64,000 nucleotides of DNA from Pedobacter sp. MR2016-24. Its GTDB lineage: Bacteria; Bacteroidota; Bacteroidia; Sphingobacteriales; Sphingobacteriaceae. Of the stretch, positions 1 to 8,786 are shown one piece after another (position 1 is the stretch's first letter; each line of letters opens with the position of its first letter). The stretch lies in the NCBI RefSeq assembly GCF_026239655.1, contig NZ_JAPIVO010000002.1, positions 310,001-374,000 on the forward strand. The letters run 5' to 3'. The notes under the pieces are model-generated. The model did not search any database and was not told where the DNA came from. It saw only the letters and a list, made by a program, of their open reading frames with translations. The translations under genes and the position numbers were made by a program.

Positions 1-160
1 AGGGGAGCGTTCTATTAATGCGGTGAATGTGCCGACCAATAAGGTGGATGTGCCGACAGAAAGTATCATTTTCAGCCACCTGATTTTTGTTGCAGAGCGG
101 CATTTCTGTCTTATTTCGGCTAAATCACTACATATTTGTCCCATTAATCAATATCTTTAA
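1..160. other. Window edge, unresolved
   Basis: Two short readings are open here and neither can be decided. On the minus strand an ATG at 68-66 opens a hydrophobic stretch (MILSVGTSTLLVGTF...) that runs off the left edge without a stop, as the N-terminus of a membrane protein would. On the plus strand a frame is open from base 2 to a TAA at 158-160, directly before the Nudix start. I favour the minus-strand reading because it has a start codon and a membrane-like composition, but 23 codons are too few for a firm call. Confidence 0.25.
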
Positions 161-559
161 ATGATGACTGACGTATCTTGTGCATTAATTCTGGATGATA
201 ATTATAACGTGCTGGTCGCTCAGAGGAGTGCTGTTATGCGTCTTCCTCTGAAGTGGGAATTTCCGGGCGGTAAAATAGAGGAGGGGGAAACTGCAGAAGA
301 ATGCCTGATCAGGGAGCTTATGGAAGAGTTGGGTGTGAAGGTTGAGGTTACTGATGTTATGCTGCCCAGTGCGTATAATGATGGAATGCAGTCCATCCGT
401 CTGTTTCCATTTCTGTGCAGAATTGTGGCAGGAGAAATCATACTCCATGAACATGCTGCCTATTTATGGCTGCCGGCTAATGAATTGACAGCGCTGGATT
501 GGGCGGCGGCAGATATTCCGGTGCTGGAAGCCTACTTGTTAAAACTATTCCCGTCATAG
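161..559 (+). CDS. Nudix hydrolase, MutT-like (8-oxo-dGTP diphosphatase type)
   Basis: A 132-residue Nudix pyrophosphohydrolase. The Nudix box GX5EX7REUXEEXGU lies at about residues 37-59: the Gly-Lys-Ile stretch from G37, then E43, REL at 51-53 and EE-LG before V59. The short single-domain form and the N-terminal pattern (ALILDDNYNVLVAQRS) resemble MutT-type sanitising enzymes that remove oxidised dNTPs; this substrate is inferred. The start is one of two adjacent ATGs (161 or 164). No partner gene points to another substrate, so a different nucleoside diphosphate derivative remains possible. Confidence 0.85.
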   Translation: MMTDVSCALILDDNYNVLVAQRSAVMRLPLKWEFPGGKIEEGETAEECLIRELMEELGVKVEVTDVMLPSAYNDGMQSIRLFPFLCRIVAGEIILHEHAAYLWLPANELTALDWAAADIPVLEAYLLKLFPS

Positions 560-584
560 GCTGTTTTGTAATAAATTTATATTT

Positions 585-758
585 ATGAACTCATTTTTCA
601 AAACGATCATAGCCGGCTGGGGCGCGAAGAAACTAGGGGGCGGTTGCCTGTCTACTATTGTAATATTTGTTATTATCTATATGGCTTTAGGCCAGTGCAG
701 CAGAACACCTCAGCGTGCTGCGCTGAATACTTCTCCTGCTACTGAAAACAGGAGATAA
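585..758 (+). CDS. Small membrane protein, 57 residues, unknown function
   Basis: An ATG at 585 opens 57 codons ending at TAA 756-758. The protein starts MNSFFKTIIAGWGAKKLGGG, followed by one strongly hydrophobic segment of about 17 residues (roughly 22-38) and a polar Arg/Thr/Pro tail. It is probably a single-pass inner-membrane protein. The amphipathic, glycine-rich N-terminus followed by one membrane segment resembles small proteins I associate with other Bacteroidota genomes, which supports a real gene, but I cannot name a function. It follows the Nudix gene by 25 bp and may share its transcript. A hairpin follows at 807-838. Confidence 0.6.
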   Translation: MNSFFKTIIAGWGAKKLGGGCLSTIVIFVIIYMALGQCSRTPQRAALNTSPATENRR

Positions 759-1056
759 TCTTCTAAACTTTAAAAGGACTGGATTACAGCATCAGTTGAA
801 ATAAGAAACGGGGAACAGCCAGGCGGCTGCTCCCCGTTATCTAATTAACGCTCTCAGGTATATAGACGAGTAAATATCTTTATTATTGTGCGCGGTGAAA
901 AATATTTTCAATCCTTCTGATATTTACTGCATATTCTATGCAGTTATTTGATATGTTCCTTCATGTATTGTAAGTTTGTGGTGATAAAACCAGATCTGAA
1001 CCCCCTTTATTTCACGTATGTGTAAATAATTGATTTAAACCAACCTGAACAGAGGA
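759..1056. other. Intergenic stretch of 298 bp
   Basis: It holds the hairpin at 807-838 and, after it, an AT-rich stretch with no convincing ORF on either strand, presumably the promoter region of the small gene at 1057. No RNA gene or repeat was recognised. Confidence 0.6.
807..838 (+). terminator. Hairpin terminator after the small membrane protein gene
   Basis: A 14-bp stem with one mismatch (AACGGGGAACAGCC against GGCTGCTCCCCGTT) and a 4-nt loop AGGC. The stem is strong, but only ATCTAATTAA follows, so there is no clean T-run. It may act as a weak or bidirectional terminator. Confidence 0.55.
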
Positions 1057-1302
1057 ATGAAAAACGCTGACCTTACCAGTCAAGAGAATATGTTTTACAG
1101 TCTTATTAATGAAATTGAAAAGGAATATTATATCTATTTCGGATTAAAGGCTATCCAGAAGTCACTGGAAACAGAACGTATTTATGATCATTTTATACTA
1201 GATAGTACTACCGGGCAACTGAATTTTCTCACAAATAGTGATTTGCCTGAAGAGATCAGAGAGATGATTCTCTCGGCCTATCAAAGATTTTTTCACCCAT
1301 AA
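1057..1302 (+). CDS. Hypothetical protein, 81 residues
   Basis: A short soluble protein with no signal peptide or membrane segment, rich in Glu, Ile and Tyr, and predicted largely helical. It begins MKNADLTSQENMFYSL and ends in FFHP. AGAGG lies just before the ATG and may serve as a ribosome binding site. The MFS gene follows after 21 bp, so both are probably co-transcribed. I do not recognise a family. Confidence 0.6.
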   Translation: MKNADLTSQENMFYSLINEIEKEYYIYFGLKAIQKSLETERIYDHFILDSTTGQLNFLTNSDLPEEIREMILSAYQRFFHP

Positions 1303-1323
1303 AAGCCCTTTACAAATAAATCA

Positions 1324-2532
1324 ATGCCCGGAATCATTAACCAGTTCAGCCTTGCCTATAAAAATTCGTTTACAGGACTAAGCAGGGAAACATGGTTACT
1401 GAGTATGGTTATGCTCATCAACAGGAGCAGTTCTATGGCAGTCCCCTTTATGAGCCTGTACATGACACAGTATCTGCACCGCCCGCCCTCCGATGCAGGT
1501 CTGATTATCACTTTATTTGGAATAGGCTCTATTCTTGGTGCGACAACGGGTGGAAAGCTAACTGACGTAGTTGGCTTCAGAACAGTACAGATCGTCTCTT
1601 CTGTAATTGGAGGTGTCTTTTTTATCTTTTTCTCCACGCTGACAAATTTCCATTTTTTATGTATACTGACAATTGTAATCAGTTTTTTCTCGGAGGCTTT
1701 CAGACCGGCCAATTTCGCGGCCATAGCCACATATGCTGCCCCCGGGACACAAACCAGGTCATATTCCCTTAACCGACTGGCCACTAACCTGGGCTGGGCC
1801 TTTGGAAGTAGTGTGGGAGGGATTGTAGCTTCTTTTAATTACCAACTGCTTTTTGTGATCGATGGATCGGTAAGCATCCTGGCAGGAGCACTGATATTGT
1901 TTCTGTTGCCTGCCCTGAAGGTACATGCTGGGGTAACAATGGAGGATCGGGCTGATGCTGCTGTTGTAAAACCCTGGAAGGATTTCTTATTTATTAAATT
2001 TTTACTGCTAACCACTTTATTAACCACCTGTTTTTTTCTGATGTTCAGAGTAGTACCGCTGTTCTATAAGGAAGAGTGGCATCTGGATGAGATGGTGATT
2101 GGCATCATACTGGGGATGAATGGTGTCATTATCGCATTGTTTGAAATGGTAATGATCAGTAAAATAGAGAATAAGCGTTCTCCTGTGTTTTATATCATGA
2201 CAGGAGTGCTGCTGATTGCGTCCTCTTACCTGATATTGATGCTGCCAGGACTTATTTCCGTTATTCTTGCCGTATTATCGATGATGATGTTTACGGTGGG
2301 GGAGATGTTTGCACTGCCATTTATTAACACCTTTGTGATGAGCAGGACCAATAGTGGCAACCGTGGTCAGTATGCTGCCGGTTATACGCTAAGCTGGTCG
2401 GTAGCCCAGGTAATTGGCCCTGCAAGTGGATTTTATCTGGCAGAACACTTTGGTTACAATTGGCTATGGTGTCTACTGGTGTTGTTACTTGCTGCCTGTG
2501 CTTACGGGTTCAGGTTACTTGGTGCTGATTGA
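1324..2532 (+). CDS. MFS transporter (drug/metabolite efflux type)
   Basis: A 402-residue major facilitator superfamily permease with about 12 hydrophobic segments. The loop between helices 2 and 3 carries the MFS signature form GGKLTDVVGFRTVQ (about residues 78-91), and the sequence around GIGSILGATTGG is typical of helix 2. Substrate is not readable from sequence; MdtG/YttB-like multidrug carriers are the closest type I can suggest. The 3' end overlaps the convergent PAS gene by 18 bp, so transcription of the two may interfere. Confidence 0.88.
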   Translation: MPGIINQFSLAYKNSFTGLSRETWLLSMVMLINRSSSMAVPFMSLYMTQYLHRPPSDAGLIITLFGIGSILGATTGGKLTDVVGFRTVQIVSSVIGGVFFIFFSTLTNFHFLCILTIVISFFSEAFRPANFAAIATYAAPGTQTRSYSLNRLATNLGWAFGSSVGGIVASFNYQLLFVIDGSVSILAGALILFLLPALKVHAGVTMEDRADAAVVKPWKDFLFIKFLLLTTLLTTCFFLMFRVVPLFYKEEWHLDEMVIGIILGMNGVIIALFEMVMISKIENKRSPVFYIMTGVLLIASSYLILMLPGLISVILAVLSMMMFTVGEMFALPFINTFVMSRTNSGNRGQYAAGYTLSWSVAQVIGPASGFYLAEHFGYNWLWCLLVLLLAACAYGFRLLGAD

Positions 2533-3123
2533 CATTTTCCTGATGGCCTCGTCAAGTTCTTTTGCACTTTCATCAATTCTGTCAAAGATACCCCTGATTG
2601 CAGGATCCATTTCCATCGTTTCCAGCAGCATGGTTAAGCCCATGATATTTGCGATTGGTTTTCTAACCCAGTGCGACTGTATATAGGTGATTTGTGCAAG
2701 ACTGAGCTGTGTTTTTATGAGTGACTCATTAGCTGATTTCAAATCAAAACTCGCCTGCATAAATTCCGTAATATCATGCCCTATGCAAAACATCCCTACT
2801 GGTTGACCATCCTGGTCAAACATTGCCTTATATTCCCATTGGGTGATGATAAAACCACCTTTACCGTCATGCTTTCTGATTACTGCGGGATACACATTTT
2901 CCGGATCACTGAAACACTGAGAGGAGACGGTATTGCAGATATGCAGGTCATCAGGATGAATCGTTACAGAATAATGCTGACCAATAAGATTACCATGCAT
3001 GCCATCGAATATACTTCTATAGCGGGAGTTTACATAATTGTAGGTACTGTCCATACTCACAGCGATCAGGTAATAAATACTGGAATTATCAAGAAGTGTT
3101 TTTATCTCTTCAAATTTTTGCAT
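2515..3123 (-). CDS. PAS-domain protein with a histidine-phosphotransfer-like helix, no kinase domain
   Basis: About 202 residues. An N-terminal PAS fold (about 15-125, ending in the PAC-like GMFCIGHDITEF) is followed by a long helix with IQSHWVRKPIANIMGL, which matches the H-box of two-component kinases (usual form SHEVRxPLxxIxGL) and keeps the phospho-acceptor His. The protein ends about 45 residues later, so the ATP-binding HATPase domain is absent. Role is inferred as a sensory or phosphotransfer adaptor working with another kinase. I start at ATG 3123; a TTG two codons upstream (3129) is the alternative. It is divergent from the unknown gene at 3249. Confidence 0.75.
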   Translation of the reverse strand: MQKFEEIKTLLDNSSIYYLIAVSMDSTYNYVNSRYRSIFDGMHGNLIGQHYSVTIHPDDLHICNTVSSQCFSDPENVYPAVIRKHDGKGGFIITQWEYKAMFDQDGQPVGMFCIGHDITEFMQASFDLKSANESLIKTQLSLAQITYIQSHWVRKPIANIMGLTMLLETMEMDPAIRGIFDRIDESAKELDEAIRKMSISTK

Positions 3124-3248
3124 AGACAAGTATTATAGGGATGTAGCTAATAAATTATACATTTGTGCTTTTTAATATGAAAAACCACTTACTCAATAAT
3201 CGGCGATTTACGTATTATAAATTACACTTATAGATTTAAAAAGTTTTT

Positions 3249-3854
3249 ATGTCAGATAAAAAATACACAGAGGATCAGTTTATTGGGATGATAGCGCAGA
3301 TTCTGAGCTTCGTGTCTATCAAATTCTGCGAGTACGGTTATCTCCTTGCTTTTGAAAAGGAGCTGCCTGATTTAAAGGGGCTGGTGGAACTGGATACGAT
3401 CTCGAATGCTGATTTTGAGTTGCTGGAGACCTTAGGGGATCCTGCGGTAAAGGTGGTAGTTAAATCTATTCACAAGGTTGAAGAGTGCCTGAAAAGTTAT
3501 ATGCTGATTAATAATCTTGATGAGTATGAGGTGCTGGATAATGAAGAATTCAGAGAGCTGGCAGCGGATGTATTTTTTGCTTATATGATCGATTATGAAG
3601 GTCAGACTTATACTGATGTACTGAATGATCTGAACGGTTTATATTATAATATTTATCAGCTTTTATACCATGCTACCCGGCAACTGGTATTAAAGGAGAT
3701 GGAAATCTATGACCAGGTATATGATGAGTTCTTTGAAATTGTTGATGACCTGCTTGCGAATAAATTGGAAACTGATAATAAAAATGTTGCCCTCTTGCAT
3801 AATCTGATCACTGCGCTGGCAGAAGACGAAAATCAGCTGGAGCATATTGAATAA
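3249..3854 (+). CDS. Hypothetical acidic helical protein, 201 residues
   Basis: No signal peptide or membrane span. It is very rich in Asp/Glu and predicted all-helical, with many aromatic residues in the middle (MIDYEGQTYTDVLNDLNG, YYNIYQLLYH). Such a composition suggests a small soluble interaction protein, but I recognise no family. A possible -7 element TACATTTG lies at about 3158-3165. The next gene at 3934 is also unknown and similarly acidic, so the two may form a pair. Confidence 0.65.
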   Translation: MSDKKYTEDQFIGMIAQILSFVSIKFCEYGYLLAFEKELPDLKGLVELDTISNADFELLETLGDPAVKVVVKSIHKVEECLKSYMLINNLDEYEVLDNEEFRELAADVFFAYMIDYEGQTYTDVLNDLNGLYYNIYQLLYHATRQLVLKEMEIYDQVYDEFFEIVDDLLANKLETDNKNVALLHNLITALAEDENQLEHIE

Positions 3855-3933
3855 TTTAAAATCAATTCTTTTTTTTTAGCGCAAACAATATACCCTGTTC
3901 AATCCTTTTTAGTGTATACATTAAGAAATTTTT

Positions 3934-4350
3934 ATGGACAGATTAGTAATAGAATCAATATTAGCGGATGTTGATGAGATATATTTATCAACTGACAACG
4001 AAAATCCTGCACTGAATCCATCTATTGTACTGGGCTTTAAGGCTGCGAATGTTGATCAGGTGATCAATGCGTTCACGGCTTTGAAGAAGATTACAGCGGA
4101 TAGCGATGTAGAATTCATTATTTGCAGGACACTGGTTTCGGGAATCTACGATCTGGAACTTAAAACGGAAGCATTAGACGAGCCGGTTCGAATACTGAAC
4201 AAAGCGATTTCGCATGAATTGCTGGAGCAGATTGAGGATCAGTTACAGCGAGATAAAAAGATTATTCTTGGGTCGAATGTATCTGAGGAAGAAAACTGGA
4301 TAGAAATATCAGCTGCCTCTGTAAAAGAATGCAGCGTGAAAGAAGGTTAA
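3934..4350 (+). CDS. Hypothetical protein, 138 residues
   Basis: A soluble acidic protein of mixed alpha/beta pattern (VDEIYLST, PSIVLGFKA, VEFIICRTL, KKIILGSNV). No motif that I recognise. It lies 79 bp downstream of the other unknown acidic gene and converges on the DUF3276 gene. The gap before it is AT-rich and could hold its own promoter. Function unknown. Confidence 0.62.
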   Translation: MDRLVIESILADVDEIYLSTDNENPALNPSIVLGFKAANVDQVINAFTALKKITADSDVEFIICRTLVSGIYDLELKTEALDEPVRILNKAISHELLEQIEDQLQRDKKIILGSNVSEEENWIEISAASVKECSVKEG

Positions 4351-4369
4351 TCTTAATTCAGGACACGCC

Positions 4370-4396
4370 AAAAAAAAGCCCCTGGTTAAGGAGCTT
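4370..4396 (-). terminator. Intrinsic terminator of the DUF3276 gene
   Basis: Read on the minus strand, an 8-bp stem (AAGCTCCT with AGGGGCTT, one G-U pair) with a 5-nt loop is followed by a run of eight T (the A-run 4370-4377 on the plus strand). Confidence 0.75.
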
Positions 4397-4413
4397 CGGT
4401 AAATAGTTAAAAT

Positions 4414-4740
4414 CTAGAATGAAAAATCGTCGTTTTGATTTTTACCGGAGCCTTCATGGTTCTCAGAATATTCATACCTTTTTTCTGTTACGTCCTGATG
4501 GTTTTTGATGTAATCCACTGTTTCAGTTAGTCCTTCAGCAAACTTTTCAAAGTCTTCTTTATAAAGGAAGATTTTATGCTTTACGAACACACCGTCTTCA
4601 AGTCTCTTTTTACTTTCTGTTAAGGTCAAATAATAGTCGCCCGTTCTTGTCGCTTTAACATCGAAAAAGTAAGTTCTCTTACCTGCTCTTACTTTCTTAG
4701 AAAAAACCTCTTCTCTCTCTTTGTTGTCAAATTCTCCCAT
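4414..4740 (-). CDS. DUF3276 / PUR-alpha-like nucleic-acid-binding protein
   Basis: 108 residues. The core (about 10-85: EEVFSKKVRAGKRTYFFDVK, then DYYLTLTESKK and YKEDFEKFAEGL) matches the DUF3276 family, which folds like the PUR repeat of Pur-alpha and binds single-stranded nucleic acid (family knowledge). The tail is polar and low-complexity, with Asn, Asp and Ser, and is probably disordered. These proteins are widespread in Bacteroidota; the cellular role is not settled. It has its own terminator at 4370-4396. Confidence 0.85.
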   Translation of the reverse strand: MGEFDNKEREEVFSKKVRAGKRTYFFDVKATRTGDYYLTLTESKKRLEDGVFVKHKIFLYKEDFEKFAEGLTETVDYIKNHQDVTEKRYEYSENHEGSGKNQNDDFSF

Positions 4741-4809
4741 GTTTGGTATTGATCTTGGTTTTGGTACGGGTAAATATAAAGTAATAATCAGTAAAGTTCA
4801 AAATAGAAG

Positions 4810-6600
4810 TTAAATAGATTTACTTTCTTCTTCAAGAAGTTGATTCTGGTACATCTCTTCATAGATACCATGCAGGTTAATGAGTTCATCATGAGTGCCT
4901 TGCTCGGCGATACGCCCCTCTTCAAGAACTAATATTTTATCCGCTTTTTTGATGGTTGAAATACGGTGGGCGATAAGAATACTCGTTTTTCCGCTCATCA
5001 TCTTACCCAGATTGTTTAATATTTCTTCTTCTGTTCTGGTATCTACTGCAGAAAGACAATCGTCGAAGATTAATATTTTAGGTGAGCCGATCAGCGCACG
5101 GGCGATAGAGACCCGCTGTTTTTGTCCGCCGGACAGGGTAATTCCCCGCTCGCCCAGCATCGTTTCAAACTTCAGTTCAAAATTGATAATGTTATCATAC
5201 ACTGCTGCATTTCTTGCTGCAGTTTCAATTTCTGCGTCTGTTACTTCGTCTAAACCAAATGCAATGTTATTTTTTATACTGTCCGAAAACAGGAATACTT
5301 CCTGAGGTACGAACCCTACCTGACTGCGGTAGGAATTCAAGTTGATTTGCGGCAATGGCATATGATCAATTGATATTGTACCGCTATCAGTATCGTACAT
5401 CCGCATGATCAGGTTGGCTAGGGTAGATTTACCAGAGCCTGTACGGCCAATAATGGCAACAAAAGAACCGGCTTCGATATCAAAACTTACATCCTTCAGT
5501 GCCTGAATGCCTGTATCCTGATAGGTGAAGCTTACCTGGTCAAAGCGGATATTTCCGGTAATCGCTTTTGCCGGCAGCTTCCCTGAAATAATATCGGGTT
5601 TCAGCTCAAGGAATTCATTGATCCTTTTTTGTGAAGCAGAAGCGCGTTGTACAAGAGTAGTTACCCATCCAAGCATCGTTACGGGGAAAGTGAGCTGGTT
5701 TACATAGACAATAAATTCCGCAATATTACCCGCGGTGATGGAGCCGTTCAAGACTTGCTCACCACCAATATAAACGGTTAATATGGTACTGAGGCCGACC
5801 AGCAAAAGCATCGTTGGATAGAACAATGCCTGAACTTTAACCAGACTCATTGCATTGGTTTTATAGGTTTCGCTCTCTCCGGCAAATATTTTCCTCGTAT
5901 AATCTTCACGTACATAGGATTTAATCACCCTGATTCCTGAAAATCTTTCCTGAACAAAACTGGACAGTCTGGATAACTGTTCCTGAATCTGCTCGCTTTT
6001 ATTGTTGATCTGTGTATTTACAAAATAGATAATGATCACGAGTACGGGTAAGGGCAGGAGACAAAACGTAGCCAGCCTGGGATTAACTGCATACATGGAA
6101 GTAATGATCAGTAAAAACAATACGGCGGTATTGATGGCATACATGATCGCGGGCCCAACGTACATTCTTACCCTGTTAACATCTTCTGTAGCCCTGTTCA
6201 TCAGGTCGCCAGTATTGTTGCGGCGATAAAATCCAAGACTGAGCTGCTGGTAGTGTGCATAGATCTCATTCTTCATATCAAACTCTATATGCCTGGACAT
6301 CAGGATGAGCGTCTGCCGCATAAAAAAGAGGAACAGCCCACGGATCAGGTAAAGGAAGAGCACCAATGCCCCGAAATAAAGGAGGCTGTAGCTGAATATA
6401 TCATAAATAATTTCCTGCCTTTCAAAACCATTGAAGAGACCATAAATCTGGATGTTTTCTGTAATGAGGTTAAATGCATGTCCGATCACCTGGGCGGGAA
6501 TTACACCGAATATATTGGAGATGATGACAAAGAAAACGCCTGGTATTATCCACCACTTATATTTATAGAAATGTTTGTTTAAAAAACGGAGGTGCTTCAT
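4810..6600 (-). CDS. ABC transporter, fused permease-ATPase (MsbA/LmrA type)
   Basis: 596 residues: six membrane segments in the first ~320, then a nucleotide-binding domain. Walker A is IIGRTGSGKST, the signature is LSGGQKQR, Walker B is ILIFDDCLSAVD and the H-loop is AHRIST. In Walker B the catalytic Glu is replaced by Asp-Asp-Cys (FDDCLSAVD), a form seen in some heterodimeric exporter halves. Lipid or drug export is inferred from architecture only. It is divergent from leucine dehydrogenase and monocistronic in this window. Confidence 0.88.
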   Translation of the reverse strand: MKHLRFLNKHFYKYKWWIIPGVFFVIISNIFGVIPAQVIGHAFNLITENIQIYGLFNGFERQEIIYDIFSYSLLYFGALVLFLYLIRGLFLFFMRQTLILMSRHIEFDMKNEIYAHYQQLSLGFYRRNNTGDLMNRATEDVNRVRMYVGPAIMYAINTAVLFLLIITSMYAVNPRLATFCLLPLPVLVIIIYFVNTQINNKSEQIQEQLSRLSSFVQERFSGIRVIKSYVREDYTRKIFAGESETYKTNAMSLVKVQALFYPTMLLLVGLSTILTVYIGGEQVLNGSITAGNIAEFIVYVNQLTFPVTMLGWVTTLVQRASASQKRINEFLELKPDIISGKLPAKAITGNIRFDQVSFTYQDTGIQALKDVSFDIEAGSFVAIIGRTGSGKSTLANLIMRMYDTDSGTISIDHMPLPQINLNSYRSQVGFVPQEVFLFSDSIKNNIAFGLDEVTDAEIETAARNAAVYDNIINFELKFETMLGERGITLSGGQKQRVSIARALIGSPKILIFDDCLSAVDTRTEEEILNNLGKMMSGKTSILIAHRISTIKKADKILVLEEGRIAEQGTHDELINLHGIYEEMYQNQLLEEESKSI

Positions 6601-6677
6601 GTGCTGTAAAGTTAGCCAATTGGGGAGGATTTTTGAAAACTGTTTAGTTAAAACAATGTAAATAATGTTTTTTTGCT

Positions 6678-6685
6678 TAGTTTTG
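6678..6685 (+). promoter_or_regulatory. -7 element of the leucine dehydrogenase promoter
   Basis: TAGTTTTG fits the Bacteroidota -7 consensus TAnnTTTG. It lies 24 bp before the ATG at 6710, which argues that the in-frame ATG at 6665 is upstream of the transcript start and is not used. Confidence 0.5.
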
Positions 6686-6709
6686 CTGCTCTCAGTTAAA
6701 CGAAATCAT

Positions 6710-7798
6710 ATGTCTGCTAATAGTTCTGTGGTAACCTCAATTTTAGATCAACTAAGTGCACTGGGACATAAAAAAGTCGTTTTTTGTAATGATCCTGATA
6801 GTGGCCTGAAAGCTATTATTGCGATTCATGATACTACGCTGGGCCCGGCTCTTGGCGGAACAAGGATGTGGAATTATGTTACAGAGACTGAGGCACTGGA
6901 AGATGTACTGAGATTATCGAGAAGCATGACTTATAAAGCTGCAATTACAGGGTTAAATCTGGGTGGCGGGAAGGCTGTGATTATCGGTGATTCAAGAAAA
7001 GGAAAGTCTGAGGCAATGATGCGCAGTTACGGTCGTTTTATTAAGAACCTTAACGGCGAATTTATTACTGCTGAAGATGTAGGAACTACCACCAGAGACA
7101 TGGAATATATCCGTATGGAGACAAGCCATGTTACAGGAGTACCTGAATCTATAGGTGGCGGGGGAGATCCTTCTGCCGTGGCAGCGAAAGGGGTATTTCT
7201 GGGTATTAAAGCCTGCGTAAAAGAAGTTTTTGGTACGGATATGCTGGCCGGAAGATCTGTGGTTGTACAGGGGACAGGACATGTTGGAGAACATCTTGTT
7301 GAGCTGCTGAGAAATGAAAATGTAGAGGTTTTTGTGAGTGATATTAACCAGGAACGCTTGCAGTATGTTGCCCGGAAATATAAGGCTAAACCGGTTGAGG
7401 GCGACAAAATATTTGGTCTGGATGTAGATATCTATGCGCCTTGTGCTTTAGGAGCGACGGTAAATGATATGACCATACCAAAAATGAAGTTTGCCATTAT
7501 CGCCGGATCAGCAAATAATCAGCTTGCTGATGAGCAGGTACATGGTAAATTACTGCTTGAAAAGAATATACTTTTTGCGCCTGATTATCTGATCAATGCA
7601 GGAGGATTAATTAATTGTTATTCGGAACTTACAGGTTTCGGAAAAAAGCGGACGATGCAGCTGACAGAAAATATTTATGACGCCACCAGGAATGTGATCA
7701 AACTATCAAAAGCAGATAATATACCAACAATCTGGGCAGCTAACCGGATTGCAGAACAAAGAATAATAGATATAAAGAAAATAAAATCATCATTTTAA
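6710..7798 (+). CDS. Leucine dehydrogenase (Glu/Leu/Phe/Val dehydrogenase family)
   Basis: 362 residues. It reversibly deaminates branched-chain amino acids to 2-oxo acids with NAD. The substrate site shows GGTRMW (49-54) and the paired lysines K76 and K88 in YKAAITGLNLGGGKAVI, which match the catalytic lysines of Leu/Phe dehydrogenases. The nucleotide fold has GTGHVG (about 194-199). I chose ATG 6710 rather than 6665: the extra 15 residues are hydrophobic and unrelated, and a -7 element lies at 6678. The nusB gene follows after 34 bp. Confidence 0.9.
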   Translation: MSANSSVVTSILDQLSALGHKKVVFCNDPDSGLKAIIAIHDTTLGPALGGTRMWNYVTETEALEDVLRLSRSMTYKAAITGLNLGGGKAVIIGDSRKGKSEAMMRSYGRFIKNLNGEFITAEDVGTTTRDMEYIRMETSHVTGVPESIGGGGDPSAVAAKGVFLGIKACVKEVFGTDMLAGRSVVVQGTGHVGEHLVELLRNENVEVFVSDINQERLQYVARKYKAKPVEGDKIFGLDVDIYAPCALGATVNDMTIPKMKFAIIAGSANNQLADEQVHGKLLLEKNILFAPDYLINAGGLINCYSELTGFGKKRTMQLTENIYDATRNVIKLSKADNIPTIWAANRIAEQRIIDIKKIKSSF

Positions 7799-7832
7799 TA
7801 ACCGGTAAAATTACCAACTCGTTCTTACATTC

Positions 7833-8783
7833 ATGTTAAATAGAAGGCACTTAAGAATTAAAGCTCTGCAAAACATTTTTGCTTGGCAAATGACAGACAA
7901 GAAGGATATCCTTACGTCTAAAAAAGCATTAATGCTTAGTATTGATAACGTATACGAAATGTACGTTAGAATGCTCGCATTGATCTCAGAAATCACGGAG
8001 TTCACAGCCGTTGATACGATAGAAAGGGCAAATAAACACTTCCCTACAGAAGAAGATCTACACCCTAATGAAAAACTGCTGCACAATAAATTTATCGTGC
8101 TTTTGCAGAAAAACCCCGAATATCAGTCGGCCATTAACAAATACCAGGTAAACTGGCATGCAGATCCCGATTTCATCAGGACGATCTATAACAAGCTTAA
8201 GACTACACCAGAGTATACTGCTTACCTTGCTGATGCTGACGATAGTCTGGAAGGCTCAAAGGAAATTATCAAATTTATTTTCAGGAAGATCATTTTAAAA
8301 AGCCAGAATATTATCCAGGCTTTTGAAGATAAATTTATCAACTGGCCGGTAGATAAAGAAGTAATGCAGGGTATGGTTGCAAAAACAATTAAAAACTTTG
8401 TTTCAGAAGATCCTTTCAAAAATAAGCTTACGCCAATCAGTGCAGACTGGAAAGAGGATAGCAAATTTGTAGAAGACCTCTTTGTGTATACGTTGAAAAA
8501 TAATAACGAATACCAGGGCTTAATTGCTGAACGTACTAAAAACTGGGAATCGGAGCGTATCGCTTTAATGGATACTATTCTGATGAAAATGGCAATCTGT
8601 GAGCTGATGAATTTTCCGTCTATCCCTGTTAAAGTTACAATAAATGAGTACCTGGATTTATCTAAAGATTACAGTACACCGAAAAGTAATTCTTTTATAA
8701 ACGGTATATTAGACAAAATTTTAGGCGACTTGAAACGCACAAACAGCATTAAGAAATTAGGCCGCGGATTAATAGAGGAATAA
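7833..8783 (+). CDS. nusB: Transcription antitermination protein NusB (long Bacteroidota form)
   Basis: 316 residues, about twice the length of enteric NusB. The N-terminus (MLNRRHLRIKALQNIFAWQ) and the C-terminal ~130 residues (with ERIALMDTILMKMAICELM and the closing SFINGILDKIL) carry the NusB fold; the long middle helical part is the lineage-specific insertion. NusB binds boxA RNA with S10 (NusE) to support rRNA antitermination (family knowledge). The lipoprotein gene follows 3 bp after its stop, so the two are co-transcribed with yajC. Confidence 0.9.
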   Translation: MLNRRHLRIKALQNIFAWQMTDKKDILTSKKALMLSIDNVYEMYVRMLALISEITEFTAVDTIERANKHFPTEEDLHPNEKLLHNKFIVLLQKNPEYQSAINKYQVNWHADPDFIRTIYNKLKTTPEYTAYLADADDSLEGSKEIIKFIFRKIILKSQNIIQAFEDKFINWPVDKEVMQGMVAKTIKNFVSEDPFKNKLTPISADWKEDSKFVEDLFVYTLKNNNEYQGLIAERTKNWESERIALMDTILMKMAICELMNFPSIPVKVTINEYLDLSKDYSTPKSNSFINGILDKILGDLKRTNSIKKLGRGLIEE

Positions 8784-8786
8784 ATT

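Noticed and set aside
4810..6600. Toxin-exporting ABC transporter of a bacteriocin locus
   Set aside because: No peptidase C39 domain, precursor peptide or immunity gene nearby.
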